Below, piece by piece: positions 42,404 through 52,121 of a stretch of DNA of 64,000 nucleotides. The translations under genes were made by a program, and so were the position numbers. Origin of the DNA: Clostridium carboxidivorans P7 (GTDB taxonomy: Bacteria; Bacillota; Clostridia; Clostridiales; Clostridiaceae); the NCBI RefSeq assembly GCF_001038625.1, contig NZ_CP011803.1, forward strand, positions 1,364,001 to 1,428,000, in the 5' to 3' direction. How positions within the stretch are numbered: the stretch's first letter is position 1; each line of letters starts with the position of its first letter. The notes beneath the pieces are model-generated. The model was given only the letters and a program-made list of their open reading frames with translations. It did no database searches and had not been told where the DNA came from.

Positions 42404-44224
42404 GTGAAACTTGTAGCAGGAGTTGACATAGGAAATTCTACCACTGAAGTTGCCATTGCTGATTTTGATGCTGATTTAAAATTTGTGACTAGCAGTATGG
42501 TTAAGACCACAGGAATTAAAGGGACCACTGATAATGTGGCAGGAGTGCTTCTTGCTTTGAAAGAAGCTTGTAATAATATAGGTACCCCCGTAGAAAAATT
42601 GCACACTATATGTATAAATGAAGCGACTCCAGTTATTGGTGATGTAGCCATGGAAACTATAACGGAAACTATAATTACAGAATCTACTATGATAGGTCAT
42701 AACCCTGATACACCAGGAGGCCTAGGAGTAGGTACTGGTAAAACGGTTTTCCTTGATGAACTAGAATACCTTCATGCAAATGAAGAAGTAATATGTATAA
42801 TTCCTAAATCAGTGGATTTTGAAACTGCAGCTAAGAAATTAAATGAAGCATTTAAGAGAAATGTTGAAATTACTGGGGCAGTGGTACAAGCAGATGATGG
42901 AGTAATAATATCAAATAGGCTGGACAAGAAAATACCTATTGTAGATGAAGTGGCTTATATTGATAAAGTTCCTATGGGAATGCTTGCAGCAGTTGAAGTA
43001 GCGGCATCTGGAAAAACTATAAAGGTGTTATCTAATCCTTATGGACTTGCTACTGTATTTAAACTTTCACCTGGAGAAACAAAACATATAATCCCAATTT
43101 CAAGGGCTCTTATTGGCAACAGGTCAGCTGTTGTCATAAGAACCCCAGAAGGGGATGTAAAGGAGAGAGTTATACCTGCTGGAAAACTAATTCTAATGGG
43201 AACAAAACAAAATAAGATTGGGATAGAACAAGGTTCCAGTGCAATAATGGAAAGTTTAAGTGAAGTGTGGCCTTTAAAGGATGTAACTGGAGAGTCAGGT
43301 ACAAATGTAGGCGGCATGATTGAACGAGTAAGACAGATAATGGGAGAGTTAACAGCACAAAATATAGAAGATGTAAAGATTCAAGATATTTTGGCTGTAG
43401 ATACATTTATACCTCAAAAGGTTCAAGGTGGTCTAGCTGAAGAATTTGCACTAGAAAATGCTGTAGCTCTTGCAGCTATGGTAAAGACAAGTAAGCTTCC
43501 AATGGAGACTATTGCTAAAAAACTGCAAGATGAAACTGGAGTAAAAGTTTTAATTGGTGGAGTAGAAGCAAATATGGCAGTACTTGGAGCGCTTACAACT
43601 CCAGGAACAGATAAACCTCTTGTTATATTGGACATTGGAGGAGGTTCAACGGATTCTGCATATATAAGCAAAGAAGGAATTGTAAAATCAATTCATCATG
43701 CTGGTGCTGGAGAAATGGTTACAATGCTTATAAAATCTGAATTAGGACTGGAAGATTATAATTTAGCAGAGGATATAAAGAAACATCCTTTAGCTAAAGT
43801 AGAAAGTCTTTTTAACATAAGATATGAAGATGGAAGTGTATGTTTCTTTCAGCAGCCTTTAGATGCATCCCTATTTGCAAGGAATATAATAGTTAAAAAT
43901 GAAGAAATGGTTCCTATTCCAACTAAGCATGCATTAGAAAAGATAAAAATGGTTAGAAGAGAAGCAAAAAGAAAGGTCTTTGTAACTAATGTTATTAGAG
44001 CACTAAAAGATGTTGCACCTAATAATGATTTGAGAAGTATTGACTTTGTTGTACTAGTAGGTGGATCTGCATTGGATTTTGAAATTCCTGAAATAATTTC
44101 TGATGAATTATCTCATTATGGTGTTGTGTGTGGAAGTGGTAACATAAGAGGAAATCAAGGACCTAGAAATGCAGTTGCAACTGGACTTGTAATATCTCAT
44201 TACAATAGCTTGAGAGGTAATTAA
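42404..44224 (+). CDS. pduG: diol dehydratase reactivase large subunit
   Basis: A 606-residue chaperone-like ATPase that exchanges damaged cobalamin. The actin/Hsp70-like nucleotide-binding parts are visible: AGVDIGNSTTEVAIADF, LDIGGGSTDSAYIS and VGGSALDFEIP. The GTG at 42404 is preceded by AGGTGATACAA and gives the usual KLVAGVDIGNSTTE start; a GTG at 42395 is less likely. Works with PduH. Ends 2 bp before the pduH start. Confidence 0.93.
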   Translation: MKLVAGVDIGNSTTEVAIADFDADLKFVTSSMVKTTGIKGTTDNVAGVLLALKEACNNIGTPVEKLHTICINEATPVIGDVAMETITETIITESTMIGHNPDTPGGLGVGTGKTVFLDELEYLHANEEVICIIPKSVDFETAAKKLNEAFKRNVEITGAVVQADDGVIISNRLDKKIPIVDEVAYIDKVPMGMLAAVEVAASGKTIKVLSNPYGLATVFKLSPGETKHIIPISRALIGNRSAVVIRTPEGDVKERVIPAGKLILMGTKQNKIGIEQGSSAIMESLSEVWPLKDVTGESGTNVGGMIERVRQIMGELTAQNIEDVKIQDILAVDTFIPQKVQGGLAEEFALENAVALAAMVKTSKLPMETIAKKLQDETGVKVLIGGVEANMAVLGALTTPGTDKPLVILDIGGGSTDSAYISKEGIVKSIHHAGAGEMVTMLIKSELGLEDYNLAEDIKKHPLAKVESLFNIRYEDGSVCFFQQPLDASLFARNIIVKNEEMVPIPTKHALEKIKMVRREAKRKVFVTNVIRALKDVAPNNDLRSIDFVVLVGGSALDFEIPEIISDELSHYGVVCGSGNIRGNQGPRNAVATGLVISHYNSLRGN

Positions 44225-44225
44225 A

Positions 44226-44663
44226 ATGATAGCTAATAATTTAGAAATGCCTTGCATTTTTGTATGTGTAAAAAATTTCAAAGAAGCTCTTCTAAAAGAA
44301 ATTCTTGCTGGAATAGAAGAAGAAGGCATTCCTTACAGTGTAAAAAATATGAGCCTTAGTGAAGACAGTATTTTGAGAGAAGTTTATGTTAAAGCACAGG
44401 AATCCAGGATGGGTATAGCTATTGGAGTTATGGAGGATAGAATAGTACTTCACTATAACAAGCTTAAGGAAGAAAAGCCTCTTATTGATATGAAATTAAA
44501 TTTGTATGAGAAAGAAAAAGCAAGAATAATTGGATGTAATGCAGCAAGACTTTATAAGACAATGCCTTTCAAAAACATAGAATCAGTTAATATGGAATTG
44601 ATAGAGAAAATTAGAGCATCAGTTATTTCTGTTATTGATAAATTAAATATAAAAATTACCTGA
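44226..44663 (+). CDS. pduH: diol dehydratase reactivase small subunit
   Basis: A 145-residue partner of PduG; it resembles the beta subunit of the dehydratase. [16 protein letters not shown] and SRMGIAIGVMEDRIVLHYNKL are typical. ATG start with GAGAGG nearby. It forms the alpha2-beta2 reactivase that swaps with the dehydratase medium subunit. Confidence 0.9.
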   Translation: MIANNLEMPCIFVCVKNFKEALLKEILAGIEEEGIPYSVKNMSLSEDSILREVYVKAQESRMGIAIGVMEDRIVLHYNKLKEEKPLIDMKLNLYEKEKARIIGCNAARLYKTMPFKNIESVNMELIEKIRASVISVIDKLNIKIT

Positions 44664-44710
44664 GAAAAATTGGAAGTATGATTAAGTTGAATTTTTAAGG
44701 AGGGGTTTTA

Positions 44711-45355
44711 ATGAATAAAGAAGCCCTCGGTGTTATTGAAACCGTTGGAATGGCTGCAGCAATACAGGCAGCAGATACTTGTGTTAAATCGGCCAATGTG
44801 GAATTAATAGGGTATGAACTTACTAAAGGATCTGGGCTTGTAACTATTAAAATAAGAGGAAATGTAGGAGCAGTGAAAGCTGCTATTGAAGCAGCAAAAG
44901 TTAGTGCAGCTAAAATTAATCAGGTGTATGCAACACTTATAATACCAAGACCAGCTGAAAATATAGAGGGAATTATTGAATCTGAGGAAACTATAGGTAT
45001 TAAAGCTAAAGAAGCTGAAATAAAGGATACTATTGAGGAAGAAAATAAATTAGAAAATACAGTTGATATGGAAGAAAAGATTGAAGATAAAGTGGAAGAT
45101 AGTACTAATGTTGAAACAGAAGAAAAGGTAGAAGATAATGATGCCAGTTTAGATAGTCCAAGGTCACCTGAAGTTTTTCAAGAAGAAAAAGTTAGTAATG
45201 AGAAGGAGCAGGATAAAGAATCCACACATAATGATAGTTATTTAAATGAACAGGAAAATAATGAGGTGTGCAACATATGTCATGATCCTGCTTGTACAAG
45301 AAAAAAAGGGCAGCCAAAAACTTTATGTATTAACTATAAAGGTAATAGAAGGTGA
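44711..45355 (+). CDS. pduK: BMC shell protein PduK (BMC domain plus C-terminal extension)
   Basis: A 214-residue protein. The N-terminal BMC-H domain (residues 1-90, [33 protein letters not shown]) is followed by a long acidic linker of Glu/Lys/Asp. The C-terminal end is a Cys-containing motif ([20 protein letters not shown]) similar to the PduK tail, which may bind a metal or Fe-S cluster. AGGAGGGG ribosome site. It overlaps the upstream end of pduL. Confidence 0.9.
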   Translation: MNKEALGVIETVGMAAAIQAADTCVKSANVELIGYELTKGSGLVTIKIRGNVGAVKAAIEAAKVSAAKINQVYATLIIPRPAENIEGIIESEETIGIKAKEAEIKDTIEEENKLENTVDMEEKIEDKVEDSTNVETEEKVEDNDASLDSPRSPEVFQEEKVSNEKEQDKESTHNDSYLNEQENNEVCNICHDPACTRKKGQPKTLCINYKGNRR

Positions 45356-45360
45356 TAGGA

Positions 45361-46014
45361 ATGATAGATATAAATGAAAATCTAATAAAAGATATAGTAT
45401 TAGATATTGTGACAAAGAGTGAAATAAAAAATAGAGATTTTTCAATACCTGTAGGTATATCTAATAGACATATTCATGTTACTCAAGAAGATTTAGAATG
45501 CTTATTTGGTAAGGGGTATGAACTTACAATAAAAGGTAAAGTAAAGCAGCCAGGACAATTTGCTGCCAATGAGACAGTAACTATTGCAGGACCTAAAGGT
45601 TCTTTCCAGAAGGTAAGAATTTTAGGTCCTGTAAGAAAATACAGCCAAATTGAAATATCTAGAACAGATGCCTTTGCGTTAGGAATAAAGCCACCAGTTA
45701 GAAACTCTGGAGATTTGGAAAACTCAGCAAGTCTTTGTGTTATTGGGCCAAAGGGTATGTTGACTTTTAACAATAAGGTTATTTGTGCTAAAAGACATAT
45801 TCACATGGTTGCAGAACAAGCCAAAGCTTATGGAGTAAAAGATGGAGATCTTGTAAATGTAGAAACTGCTGGAGATAAGGGATTAATATTTAAAAATGTA
45901 CTTATTAGAGTTAGTGAAGCATCAGCTCTAGAAATGCATTTAGATACGGATGAAGCTAATTCAGCAGAATTAAAAAATAATGAATTTATTAGGATAATGA
46001 GTAGAAGCAGGTGA
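45361..46014 (+). CDS. pduL: phosphotransacylase PduL
   Basis: A 217-residue enzyme converting acyl-CoA (propionyl-CoA) plus phosphate to acyl-phosphate and CoA. Visible features are [22 protein letters not shown] (metal-binding His residues), [38 protein letters not shown] and [14 protein letters not shown]. An N-terminal amphipathic segment (about residues 1-25) probably targets it to the compartment. I start at the ATG at 45361 after AGGTGATAGG; the pduK stop overlaps by a few bases. Confidence 0.93.
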   Translation: MIDINENLIKDIVLDIVTKSEIKNRDFSIPVGISNRHIHVTQEDLECLFGKGYELTIKGKVKQPGQFAANETVTIAGPKGSFQKVRILGPVRKYSQIEISRTDAFALGIKPPVRNSGDLENSASLCVIGPKGMLTFNNKVICAKRHIHMVAEQAKAYGVKDGDLVNVETAGDKGLIFKNVLIRVSEASALEMHLDTDEANSAELKNNEFIRIMSRSR

Positions 46015-46019
46015 TGGAT

Positions 46020-46865
46020 ATGGTAGGAAACACTAGTACAGAGGATATACTAAATAGAGCCAATATGTTTATTAAACAAATGGAGGATACTATTTCAAAA
46101 CCTAGTGAAATAGATGAAAAGGAAGAAATTAAAGTAGGAGTTGATTTAGGTACTTCAAATATTGTTATAACCGTATTAGATAAAAATAATGTACCAGTAG
46201 CTGGAGAAATTTATCCTGCAAGCGTTGTAAAGGATGGAATAGTAGTTGAATATCTAAAGGCTGTTACAATAGTTAGAGAATTAAAAAGTAAGCTGGAAAA
46301 AACTTTGAACAGAACTTTGGATTATGCTGCTACAGCTATACCACCGGGAATAAGCAAGGGTAATGTTAAGGTTATTCAAAATGTAGTAGAAGCAGCGGAT
46401 TTCATTGTGACTAATGTAATTGATGAACCTACTGCTGCATCTGAAGTTTTAAAAATAAAAGATGGTGCAGTAGTGGATGTAGGTGGAGGTACTACTGGAA
46501 TATCCATATTAAAAAATGGTGAAGTAGTTTATTCAGCAGATGAGCCTACAGGAGGACACCATTTAAGTTTAGTAGTAGCTGGAAGCCTGGGAATAGAATA
46601 TGAAGAGGCTGAAAAATTTAAAGTTAATCCTGATAATTATAATACTGTGTTTCCTGTAGTTAGACCAGTAATAGAAAAAATGGCGGATATAGTTTTAAGA
46701 CACGTACAAGGGCATGATGTGGAAACCATTTATCTTGTAGGTGGAACCTGCTGTCTTAAAGATATAGAAAAGGTAGTTGAAAAATACACAGTTATTAAAA
46801 CTATAAAGCCATATAATCCATTACTAGTAACACCAATAGGAATATCTATGAATAGTATCAGATAA
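46020..46865 (+). CDS. eutJ: EutJ-like actin/Hsp70-fold protein
   Basis: A 281-residue protein: actin-fold ATPase motifs VGVDLGTSNIVITVLD, VVDVGGGTTGISILK and VYLVGGTCCL-like IYLVGGTCCLKD. It matches the EutJ family of ethanolamine microcompartments, thought to act as a chaperone or shell-associated factor. It is uncommon in classical pdu operons. Start chosen at 46020, 9 nt after AGCAGG; 46014 is the alternative. The previous gene overlaps by a few nt. Confidence 0.85.
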   Translation: MVGNTSTEDILNRANMFIKQMEDTISKPSEIDEKEEIKVGVDLGTSNIVITVLDKNNVPVAGEIYPASVVKDGIVVEYLKAVTIVRELKSKLEKTLNRTLDYAATAIPPGISKGNVKVIQNVVEAADFIVTNVIDEPTAASEVLKIKDGAVVDVGGGTTGISILKNGEVVYSADEPTGGHHLSLVVAGSLGIEYEEAEKFKVNPDNYNTVFPVVRPVIEKMADIVLRHVQGHDVETIYLVGGTCCLKDIEKVVEKYTVIKTIKPYNPLLVTPIGISMNSIR

Positions 46866-46878
46866 GAGAGGTGAGTAA

Positions 46879-47673
46879 ATGGATATTGAAGATTTACTAA
46901 AACCTATTATTGCACAGATAATAAATATGATGAACAAACGAGTTCTTTTATTTGTATCTGGTGGTGCAGTAAATTTAAAAAGTATATTTGAAACATTAGC
47001 TTCCATGAAAATGCTGCAATATGACGTAGTAATGACAGAAGCAGCTAAAAAAGTTATACCAGAAGAATACATCAATAATTTAAATGGAAGATTAATAGAC
47101 TGCAAAGTTGAATTGACTAAAGCTGTAAAAGAAGATGACATAATATTAGTACCAATGATGACAAGAAACACTTTAGCTAAATGTGCTACAGGTATTCAAG
47201 ATAACTTAGTTACTACAGGAATAGCCGAAGCTCTTATGATGAACAAAGAGGTAATTGCTGTTAAGGATAGTTTTGATCCGCAAAATCCTAAGAATATATC
47301 TTTAGGTTTTAGCAAAAATCCAGCATACAATAAGTTTGTTCTAGGATATCAAGATGTACTTACTAACTTTGGAATGAAGTTTATTGATGCAGATGGTATA
47401 AAGAAGGCTATAAATGGTAGCTTTAATATTAATAATGAAATTATTCCAAACATAGAACCAATAAATAAAACTATAGTGAAAGAAGAAAATGTTACCCCTA
47501 TAGTTAATAAAGTTACTGTGAGTGGCAAAGTATTATCAGGAGTTTTGACAACAGAGGATATTATAGTAGCTGTTAATAGGTCTAAGGAAATTTGTGTTAA
47601 AGAGGGTGCTTTAATAACTCCTCTAGCAAAAGATTATATATATAACAACAAGATTAATGTTAAATATTGTTAG
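46879..47673 (+). CDS. microcompartment-associated flavoprotein
   Basis: A 264-residue protein with the N-terminal HFCD-flavoprotein-like fold: RVLLFVSGGAVNLKSIFETLASMKML, YDVVMTEAAKKVIP and then LVPMMTRNTLAKCATGIQDNL. A C-terminal tail after a linker has SGKVLSGVLTTEDIIVAVNRSKEICVKEGALITPLAKDY, seen in other microcompartment-linked proteins. It is probably an FMN-binding oxidoreductase, perhaps reducing cobalamin or an intermediate. Lies between eutJ-like and pduN; substrate unknown. Confidence 0.72.
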   Translation: MDIEDLLKPIIAQIINMMNKRVLLFVSGGAVNLKSIFETLASMKMLQYDVVMTEAAKKVIPEEYINNLNGRLIDCKVELTKAVKEDDIILVPMMTRNTLAKCATGIQDNLVTTGIAEALMMNKEVIAVKDSFDPQNPKNISLGFSKNPAYNKFVLGYQDVLTNFGMKFIDADGIKKAINGSFNINNEIIPNIEPINKTIVKEENVTPIVNKVTVSGKVLSGVLTTEDIIVAVNRSKEICVKEGALITPLAKDYIYNNKINVKYC

Positions 47674-47688
47674 TTAAGGAGTGTAATT

Positions 47689-47967
47689 ATGTTTTTAGGA
47701 AAGGTTGTTGGAAAAGTTGTCTCTACACAAAAAGATCCAAAGTTTATTGGAAGTAAGCTTCTAATAGTTAAAAAGATAGACGAAAGTGGAAAAGTATCAG
47801 GAGAGCCTATAGTTGCAATTGATACAGTAGGTGCAGGTATTAGCGAAACTGTAATTGTAGTTACAGGAAGTGGTGCAAGATATTTAGATGCTACAGATAA
47901 GGTTGTACCTGCAGATGCTTCAATTATGGGTATTGTTGATTCCGTTGAATGGGATTCAGATTGCTAG
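47689..47967 (+). CDS. pduN: BMC-P vertex protein PduN (EutN/CcmL family)
   Basis: A 92-residue pentamer-forming protein that caps the microcompartment vertices. GKVVGKVVSTQKDPKFIGSKLLIVKKI is the start; VAIDTVGAGISETVIVVTGSGARYL and the C-terminal VDSVEW are the core motifs. AGGAGTG-type ribosome site, 16 bp after the flavoprotein gene. Confidence 0.93.
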   Translation: MFLGKVVGKVVSTQKDPKFIGSKLLIVKKIDESGKVSGEPIVAIDTVGAGISETVIVVTGSGARYLDATDKVVPADASIMGIVDSVEWDSDC

Positions 47968-47978
47968 GTGGTGATAAA

Positions 47979-49010
47979 GTGAAAATATACACCAAAACTG
48001 GAGATAAAGGAACTACTAGCCTTGTTGGTGGAGATAGAGCTGAAAAGCATGATTTAAGAGTATGGGCTTATGGAACTATAGATGAAGTAAATTCATCTAT
48101 AGGTGTAGCAAGAGCTTATATTAAAGAAAAAGAGTTTTCAGAAATACTTTTGAAAATTCAAAAGACTCTTTTTGAAGTTGGGGCTGAACTTGCTTCTCTT
48201 GGAACAGATTATTACAAGGAAAGAATAAAAGATGAGGATATAACATTTCTTGAAGAAACTATAGACAAACTAGATGGACTTAAGCCCTCCTTTAATGGAT
48301 TTATAGTACCTGGAGGAACTGTAGAGTCAGCACATCTTGATATTGCAAGAACAGTTGTAAGAAGAGCTGAAAGATGTATATCTGAGCTTAAAAATAACTA
48401 TGAAGTTAGCAAAAATTTAATGAAGTATACTAATAGGTTATCTGATGGTCTTTATGCTGTAGCTAGATATTTTGATTACAAAGATATAATGGAAAAGACC
48501 AAAGAAAATATAGAAAAGTTTAATCAAAGTGGCAAAATGGAAGATAATTGTCATATAGAAGAGATTAATAAAACCATGCTTAATATGACAGTTATTGATA
48601 GAGAAACTGCTAAATATATAGCTGAAAAATGTGCAGAAAAATCCCATGAAGTTGGTGTACCTATGGTTATTTGCATAACAGACTTTAGTGGAAACATTAC
48701 ATTGCTTGAGCGTATGGATGATTCTCTACTTGCAAGTATAGAAATAGCCATGAAAAAGGCATATACGGCAGCAGCGCTTAAATCTCCAACTCATGAATTA
48801 AGAGAAGCATCATTGCCAACTGGTGAACTTTATGGAATTAATAACGTTGAAAAAATAATAACCTTTGGTGGAGGATTTCCGCTAAAAATAAATGGAAAAA
48901 TAATAGGTGCAATAGGAGTCAGTGGTGGTACCGTTGAACAGGATATGAAAGTTGCACAATATGGATTAAAAGCTTTTGAGGGGGTTTTGACAAATGGAAT
49001 TACAAAGTAA
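47979..49010 (+). CDS. pduO: cob(I)alamin adenosyltransferase PduO, two-domain form
   Basis: A 343-residue fusion. The N-terminal PduO-type adenosyltransferase (residues 1-185; YTKTGDKGTTSLVGGDR and FIVPGGTVESAHLDIARTVVRRAE) makes adenosylcobalamin from cob(I)alamin and ATP. The C-terminal GlcG/HbpS-like domain (about residues 205-343; GVPMVICITDFSGN, GGGFPLKINGKIIGAIGVSGGT) is often heme-binding. GTG start behind AGGTGGTGATAAA. Overlaps the pduP start by 17 bp. Confidence 0.93.
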   Translation: MKIYTKTGDKGTTSLVGGDRAEKHDLRVWAYGTIDEVNSSIGVARAYIKEKEFSEILLKIQKTLFEVGAELASLGTDYYKERIKDEDITFLEETIDKLDGLKPSFNGFIVPGGTVESAHLDIARTVVRRAERCISELKNNYEVSKNLMKYTNRLSDGLYAVARYFDYKDIMEKTKENIEKFNQSGKMEDNCHIEEINKTMLNMTVIDRETAKYIAEKCAEKSHEVGVPMVICITDFSGNITLLERMDDSLLASIEIAMKKAYTAAALKSPTHELREASLPTGELYGINNVEKIITFGGGFPLKINGKIIGAIGVSGGTVEQDMKVAQYGLKAFEGVLTNGITK

Positions 49011-50403
49011 TGAATTATCACTTATAATAGAAAAAGTTTTAAAGGAAATGAATAAAAAGGAATTAAAAGAAGAAGTTAGCGATGGAGTATTTGACACTAT
49101 GGAGGAAGCTATAGAGGCAGCATATGAAGCTCAGAAAAAGTTCTCAAGCTATACAATTGAACAACGTGAAAAATTAATAGCTGCTATGAGAAAAGCAATA
49201 ATTGATAATGCTATGGAGATAGCAAATCTTTGTGTTAATGAATCAGGAATGGGCAGAGTTGATCATAAATATTTAAAGTTGAAGTTAACAGCAGAAAAGA
49301 CACCAGGAACTGAAGTGTTACAGACCACAGCTTTTACAGGGGATAAAGGGCTTACACTTGTGGAAAATGGTGCTTTTGGTGTTATAGGATCAATTACACC
49401 ATCTACCAATCCAGCAGCTACAGTTGCATGTAATGGAATAGGAATGCTTGCAGGAGGAAATACTGCTGTATTTTCACCACATCCAGGAGCTTTTAGATCA
49501 TCTTTAGCTATGCTTAGAGCATTAAATAAAGCAATAAAAGAAGCAGGTGGACCAGACAACTTACTTACATCAGTTAAAAAGCCATCAATAGAAAGTACAA
49601 ATTCAATGATGAAAAATGACAAAATAAGAATGGTAGTTGCAACAGGTGGACCTGGAATAGTTAAAATGGTTCTTTCATCAGGAAGGAAGGCTATAGGTGC
49701 TGGAGCAGGAAATCCTCCAGTAGTAGTTGATGAAACAGCAGATATCAAAAAGGCTGCAAGAGATATAATTGCTGGCTGTACTTTTGATAACAACTTACCT
49801 TGTATAGCAGAAAAAGAAGCTTTAGTAGTTGAAGCAGTTTATGAAGAGTTAATAAAAGAAATGAAAAATAATAGAGCAGTATATGAATTAAATGATGAGG
49901 AAGCTGCTAAAGTAGCTGAATTAGTATTGGTTCATAATAAAGAAAAAAATACTTATTCTATAAACAAAGCTTTTGTAGGAAAAGATGCTAAATATATATT
50001 ACAAAACATTGGCAAAAATGATGCTGAAGGAGTTGAATGCTTAATATATAGAGCAGAAAATAGCCATCCTTTTGTTCAAGAAGAACTTATGATGCCTATT
50101 CTTCCTATAGTTAAAACAAAGGATTTCGAAGAAGCATTAAAGCTTGCTGTTCAAGATGAACATGGAAATAGACACACAGCTATTATGCATTCTAAAAATG
50201 TAGACAATTTAACTAAAATGGCTAGAGCAATAGATACAACAATATTTGTTAAGAATGCACCATCCTATGCTGGAATTGGTTTTGGCGGTGAAGGATATAC
50301 TACCTTTACTATAGCTGGACCTACTGGAGAAGGGTTAACTAATGCAGTTTCCTTCACTAGAAAGAGAAGATGTACTATGGCGGAGTCATTTAGAATAGTG
50401 TAA
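48994..50403 (+). CDS. pduP: CoA-acylating propionaldehyde dehydrogenase
   Basis: A 469-residue aldehyde dehydrogenase that makes propionyl-CoA and NADH. The N-terminal amphipathic helix (ELSLIIEKVLKEMNKKEL) resembles the PduP encapsulation peptide. The core has VVATGGPGIVKMVLSSGRKAIGAGAGN and the catalytic Cys in TFDNNLPCIAEKEA. RBS GAGGGGG 10 nt upstream. The stop is followed by a MITE-like element before pduS. Confidence 0.94.
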   Translation: MELQSNELSLIIEKVLKEMNKKELKEEVSDGVFDTMEEAIEAAYEAQKKFSSYTIEQREKLIAAMRKAIIDNAMEIANLCVNESGMGRVDHKYLKLKLTAEKTPGTEVLQTTAFTGDKGLTLVENGAFGVIGSITPSTNPAATVACNGIGMLAGGNTAVFSPHPGAFRSSLAMLRALNKAIKEAGGPDNLLTSVKKPSIESTNSMMKNDKIRMVVATGGPGIVKMVLSSGRKAIGAGAGNPPVVVDETADIKKAARDIIAGCTFDNNLPCIAEKEALVVEAVYEELIKEMKNNRAVYELNDEEAAKVAELVLVHNKEKNTYSINKAFVGKDAKYILQNIGKNDAEGVECLIYRAENSHPFVQEELMMPILPIVKTKDFEEALKLAVQDEHGNRHTAIMHSKNVDNLTKMARAIDTTIFVKNAPSYAGIGFGGEGYTTFTIAGPTGEGLTNAVSFTRKRRCTMAESFRIV

Positions 50404-50453
50404 TACAGTATATTATGGACAAAGTATTTTGTTAACTTTTGAAGATACAAAAC

Positions 50454-50702
50454 TTTTTTAGAGGACAGAGGACAATTGACAGAGGACAATGAAGGATGAT
50501 TTTTCTACGCTGCGCTACGAAAAATCTTTAATCAAATTTTTGATAGCTCGTTTCGCTAAAGCGAAACATTGATGATTTATATAAATTTAAAAATTCTTTT
50601 GCAATAGCAAAATAAGCTTTAAAATAAAGTAGTTTTCCGACGTAAGGAAGAAAACTCACCTTCATTGTCCTCTGTCCTCTGTCAAATGTCCTCTAAAAAA
50701 TG
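50454..50702. repeat. MITE-like palindromic element, copy 2 (long form)
   Basis: Terminal inverted repeats (GAGGACAGAGGACAATTGAC left; GTCCTCTGTCCTCTGTCAAA right) enclose about 160 bp with internal hairpins, including GTTTCGCTAAAGCGAAAC at 50550. It lies between pduP and pduS in the same operon, so it is transcribed. It has no reading frame of note. The copy near 55 kb has the same internal part in the reverse orientation. Confidence 0.85.
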
Positions 50703-50778
50703 CTTTGCAATATTCTTAAACTACGAAAGTTAAATAAATAATAATTGTCAATTTTAAACTAAAAGGGGAGGTGTAATT

Positions 50779-52107
50779 GTGGACTTGCTTGAAAAAATTC
50801 AACAAGCTGGAATTATAGGTGCAGGTGGAGCTGGTTTTCCTACTCATATTAAGTTAAACTGCAAGGTTGAGTATTTCATAGTAAATGGATTAGAGTGTGA
50901 ACCATTACTTCAATCAGATAAATATATGATGAGAAATAAAAGCGATGAAATAGTACAAGCAGTAGAAGAAATAGGTAAAGCTATTGGAGCAAAGCATTTA
51001 GTAATAGGATTAAAAGAAGAGTATAGAGATGAAATACAAGCATTAAAAAATTCTATAGAAAAATTTAATTCTAAGATAAAACTTCATTTAAGTAGAGCTT
51101 TTTATCCAGCAGGAGATGAACAAGTTTTGGTCTATGAAGTAACTGGAAGAACAATACCACCAGCGGGAATTCCACTAAATGTTGGAGCTGTGGTTTCAAA
51201 TTCTGGTACCATACTCAATATATTTGAAGCTATGCAGGATAAGGCTGTTACTTATAAATTTGTTACTGTTATAGGTGAAGTAGCTAAACCTTCCATTGTT
51301 AAAGTACCTATAGGCACAAAAGTAAAAGAGGTTTTAGAAAAATGTGGTGGTGTGCTTACTAAAGACTATGCAATAATAATGGGTGGTCCTATGATGGGAA
51401 AGAGAATGTCAAAGGATCAAATAGAAGGTAGAGTTATTACAAAAACTGATGGTGCAATTATAGTACTGCCAGAGGATCATTATTTAGCTCAAAGAGAACG
51501 AATGACCATTGAACATATAAAAAATCAAGCTAAGTCAGCTTGCATACAATGTCATTTCTGTACGGATATGTGTCCTAGAAATCTTATAGGACATCCAATA
51601 AATCCCCATAAAATTATGAGAAGTATTGCACTAAAAGAACAGAACGAGGAAGTACTTAAGCAAGCAATGATATGTTGTGAGTGTGGAGTATGTGAAATGT
51701 ATGCTTGCCCTATGAGATTATCACCTAAGCGTATCAATGTTTATGTGAAAGGAATGTTAAGAGAAAGTGGAGTAAAATGGCAGAATACTACAAATACATT
51801 TACACCTAATATACTAAGAGACTATAGAAAAGTTCCTACAGGTAGATTAATAGCTAGATTGCAGCTTGATAAATATAGAAAACAAAGATTGCAGGAAGGT
51901 GAAGGGATAAATCCTGCTGAAGTGAAAATTCCTTTAAGGCAAGGAATAGGTGCAGGAACAATTCCTGTTGTCAATGTTGGAGATACTGTGGAAAAAGGAC
52001 AGCTTATAGGAAAAGTTGAAGAGGGAAAAATGGGAGCCAATGTTCATGCTAGTATTAATGGTACAATTTCTGAAATAAGCGATAGTATAGCTATAAAAGC
52101 TATTTAA
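50779..52107 (+). CDS. pduS: cobalamin reductase PduS (RnfC-like flavo-iron-sulfur protein)
   Basis: A 442-residue protein. The RnfC-like N-terminus is GIIGAGGAGFPTHIKLN with NGLECEPLLQSDKYMM; a middle SLBB-like domain has GPMMGKRM. Two 4Fe-4S motifs follow, CIQCHFCTDMCP and CCECGVCEMYACP. The C-terminus is a barrel-sandwich RnfC-like domain. It reduces cob(III/II)alamin for the neighbouring PduO. GTG start behind GGGGAGGTG. The stop is 14 bp before pduT. Confidence 0.93.
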   Translation: MDLLEKIQQAGIIGAGGAGFPTHIKLNCKVEYFIVNGLECEPLLQSDKYMMRNKSDEIVQAVEEIGKAIGAKHLVIGLKEEYRDEIQALKNSIEKFNSKIKLHLSRAFYPAGDEQVLVYEVTGRTIPPAGIPLNVGAVVSNSGTILNIFEAMQDKAVTYKFVTVIGEVAKPSIVKVPIGTKVKEVLEKCGGVLTKDYAIIMGGPMMGKRMSKDQIEGRVITKTDGAIIVLPEDHYLAQRERMTIEHIKNQAKSACIQCHFCTDMCPRNLIGHPINPHKIMRSIALKEQNEEVLKQAMICCECGVCEMYACPMRLSPKRINVYVKGMLRESGVKWQNTTNTFTPNILRDYRKVPTGRLIARLQLDKYRKQRLQEGEGINPAEVKIPLRQGIGAGTIPVVNVGDTVEKGQLIGKVEEGKMGANVHASINGTISEISDSIAIKAI

Positions 52108-52121
52108 GCAGAGGTGATAAA

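Noticed and set aside
49263-49793. Minus-strand frame of 176 codons inside pduP
   Set aside because: Long antisense frame produced by codon bias; low-complexity product and no homology pattern.
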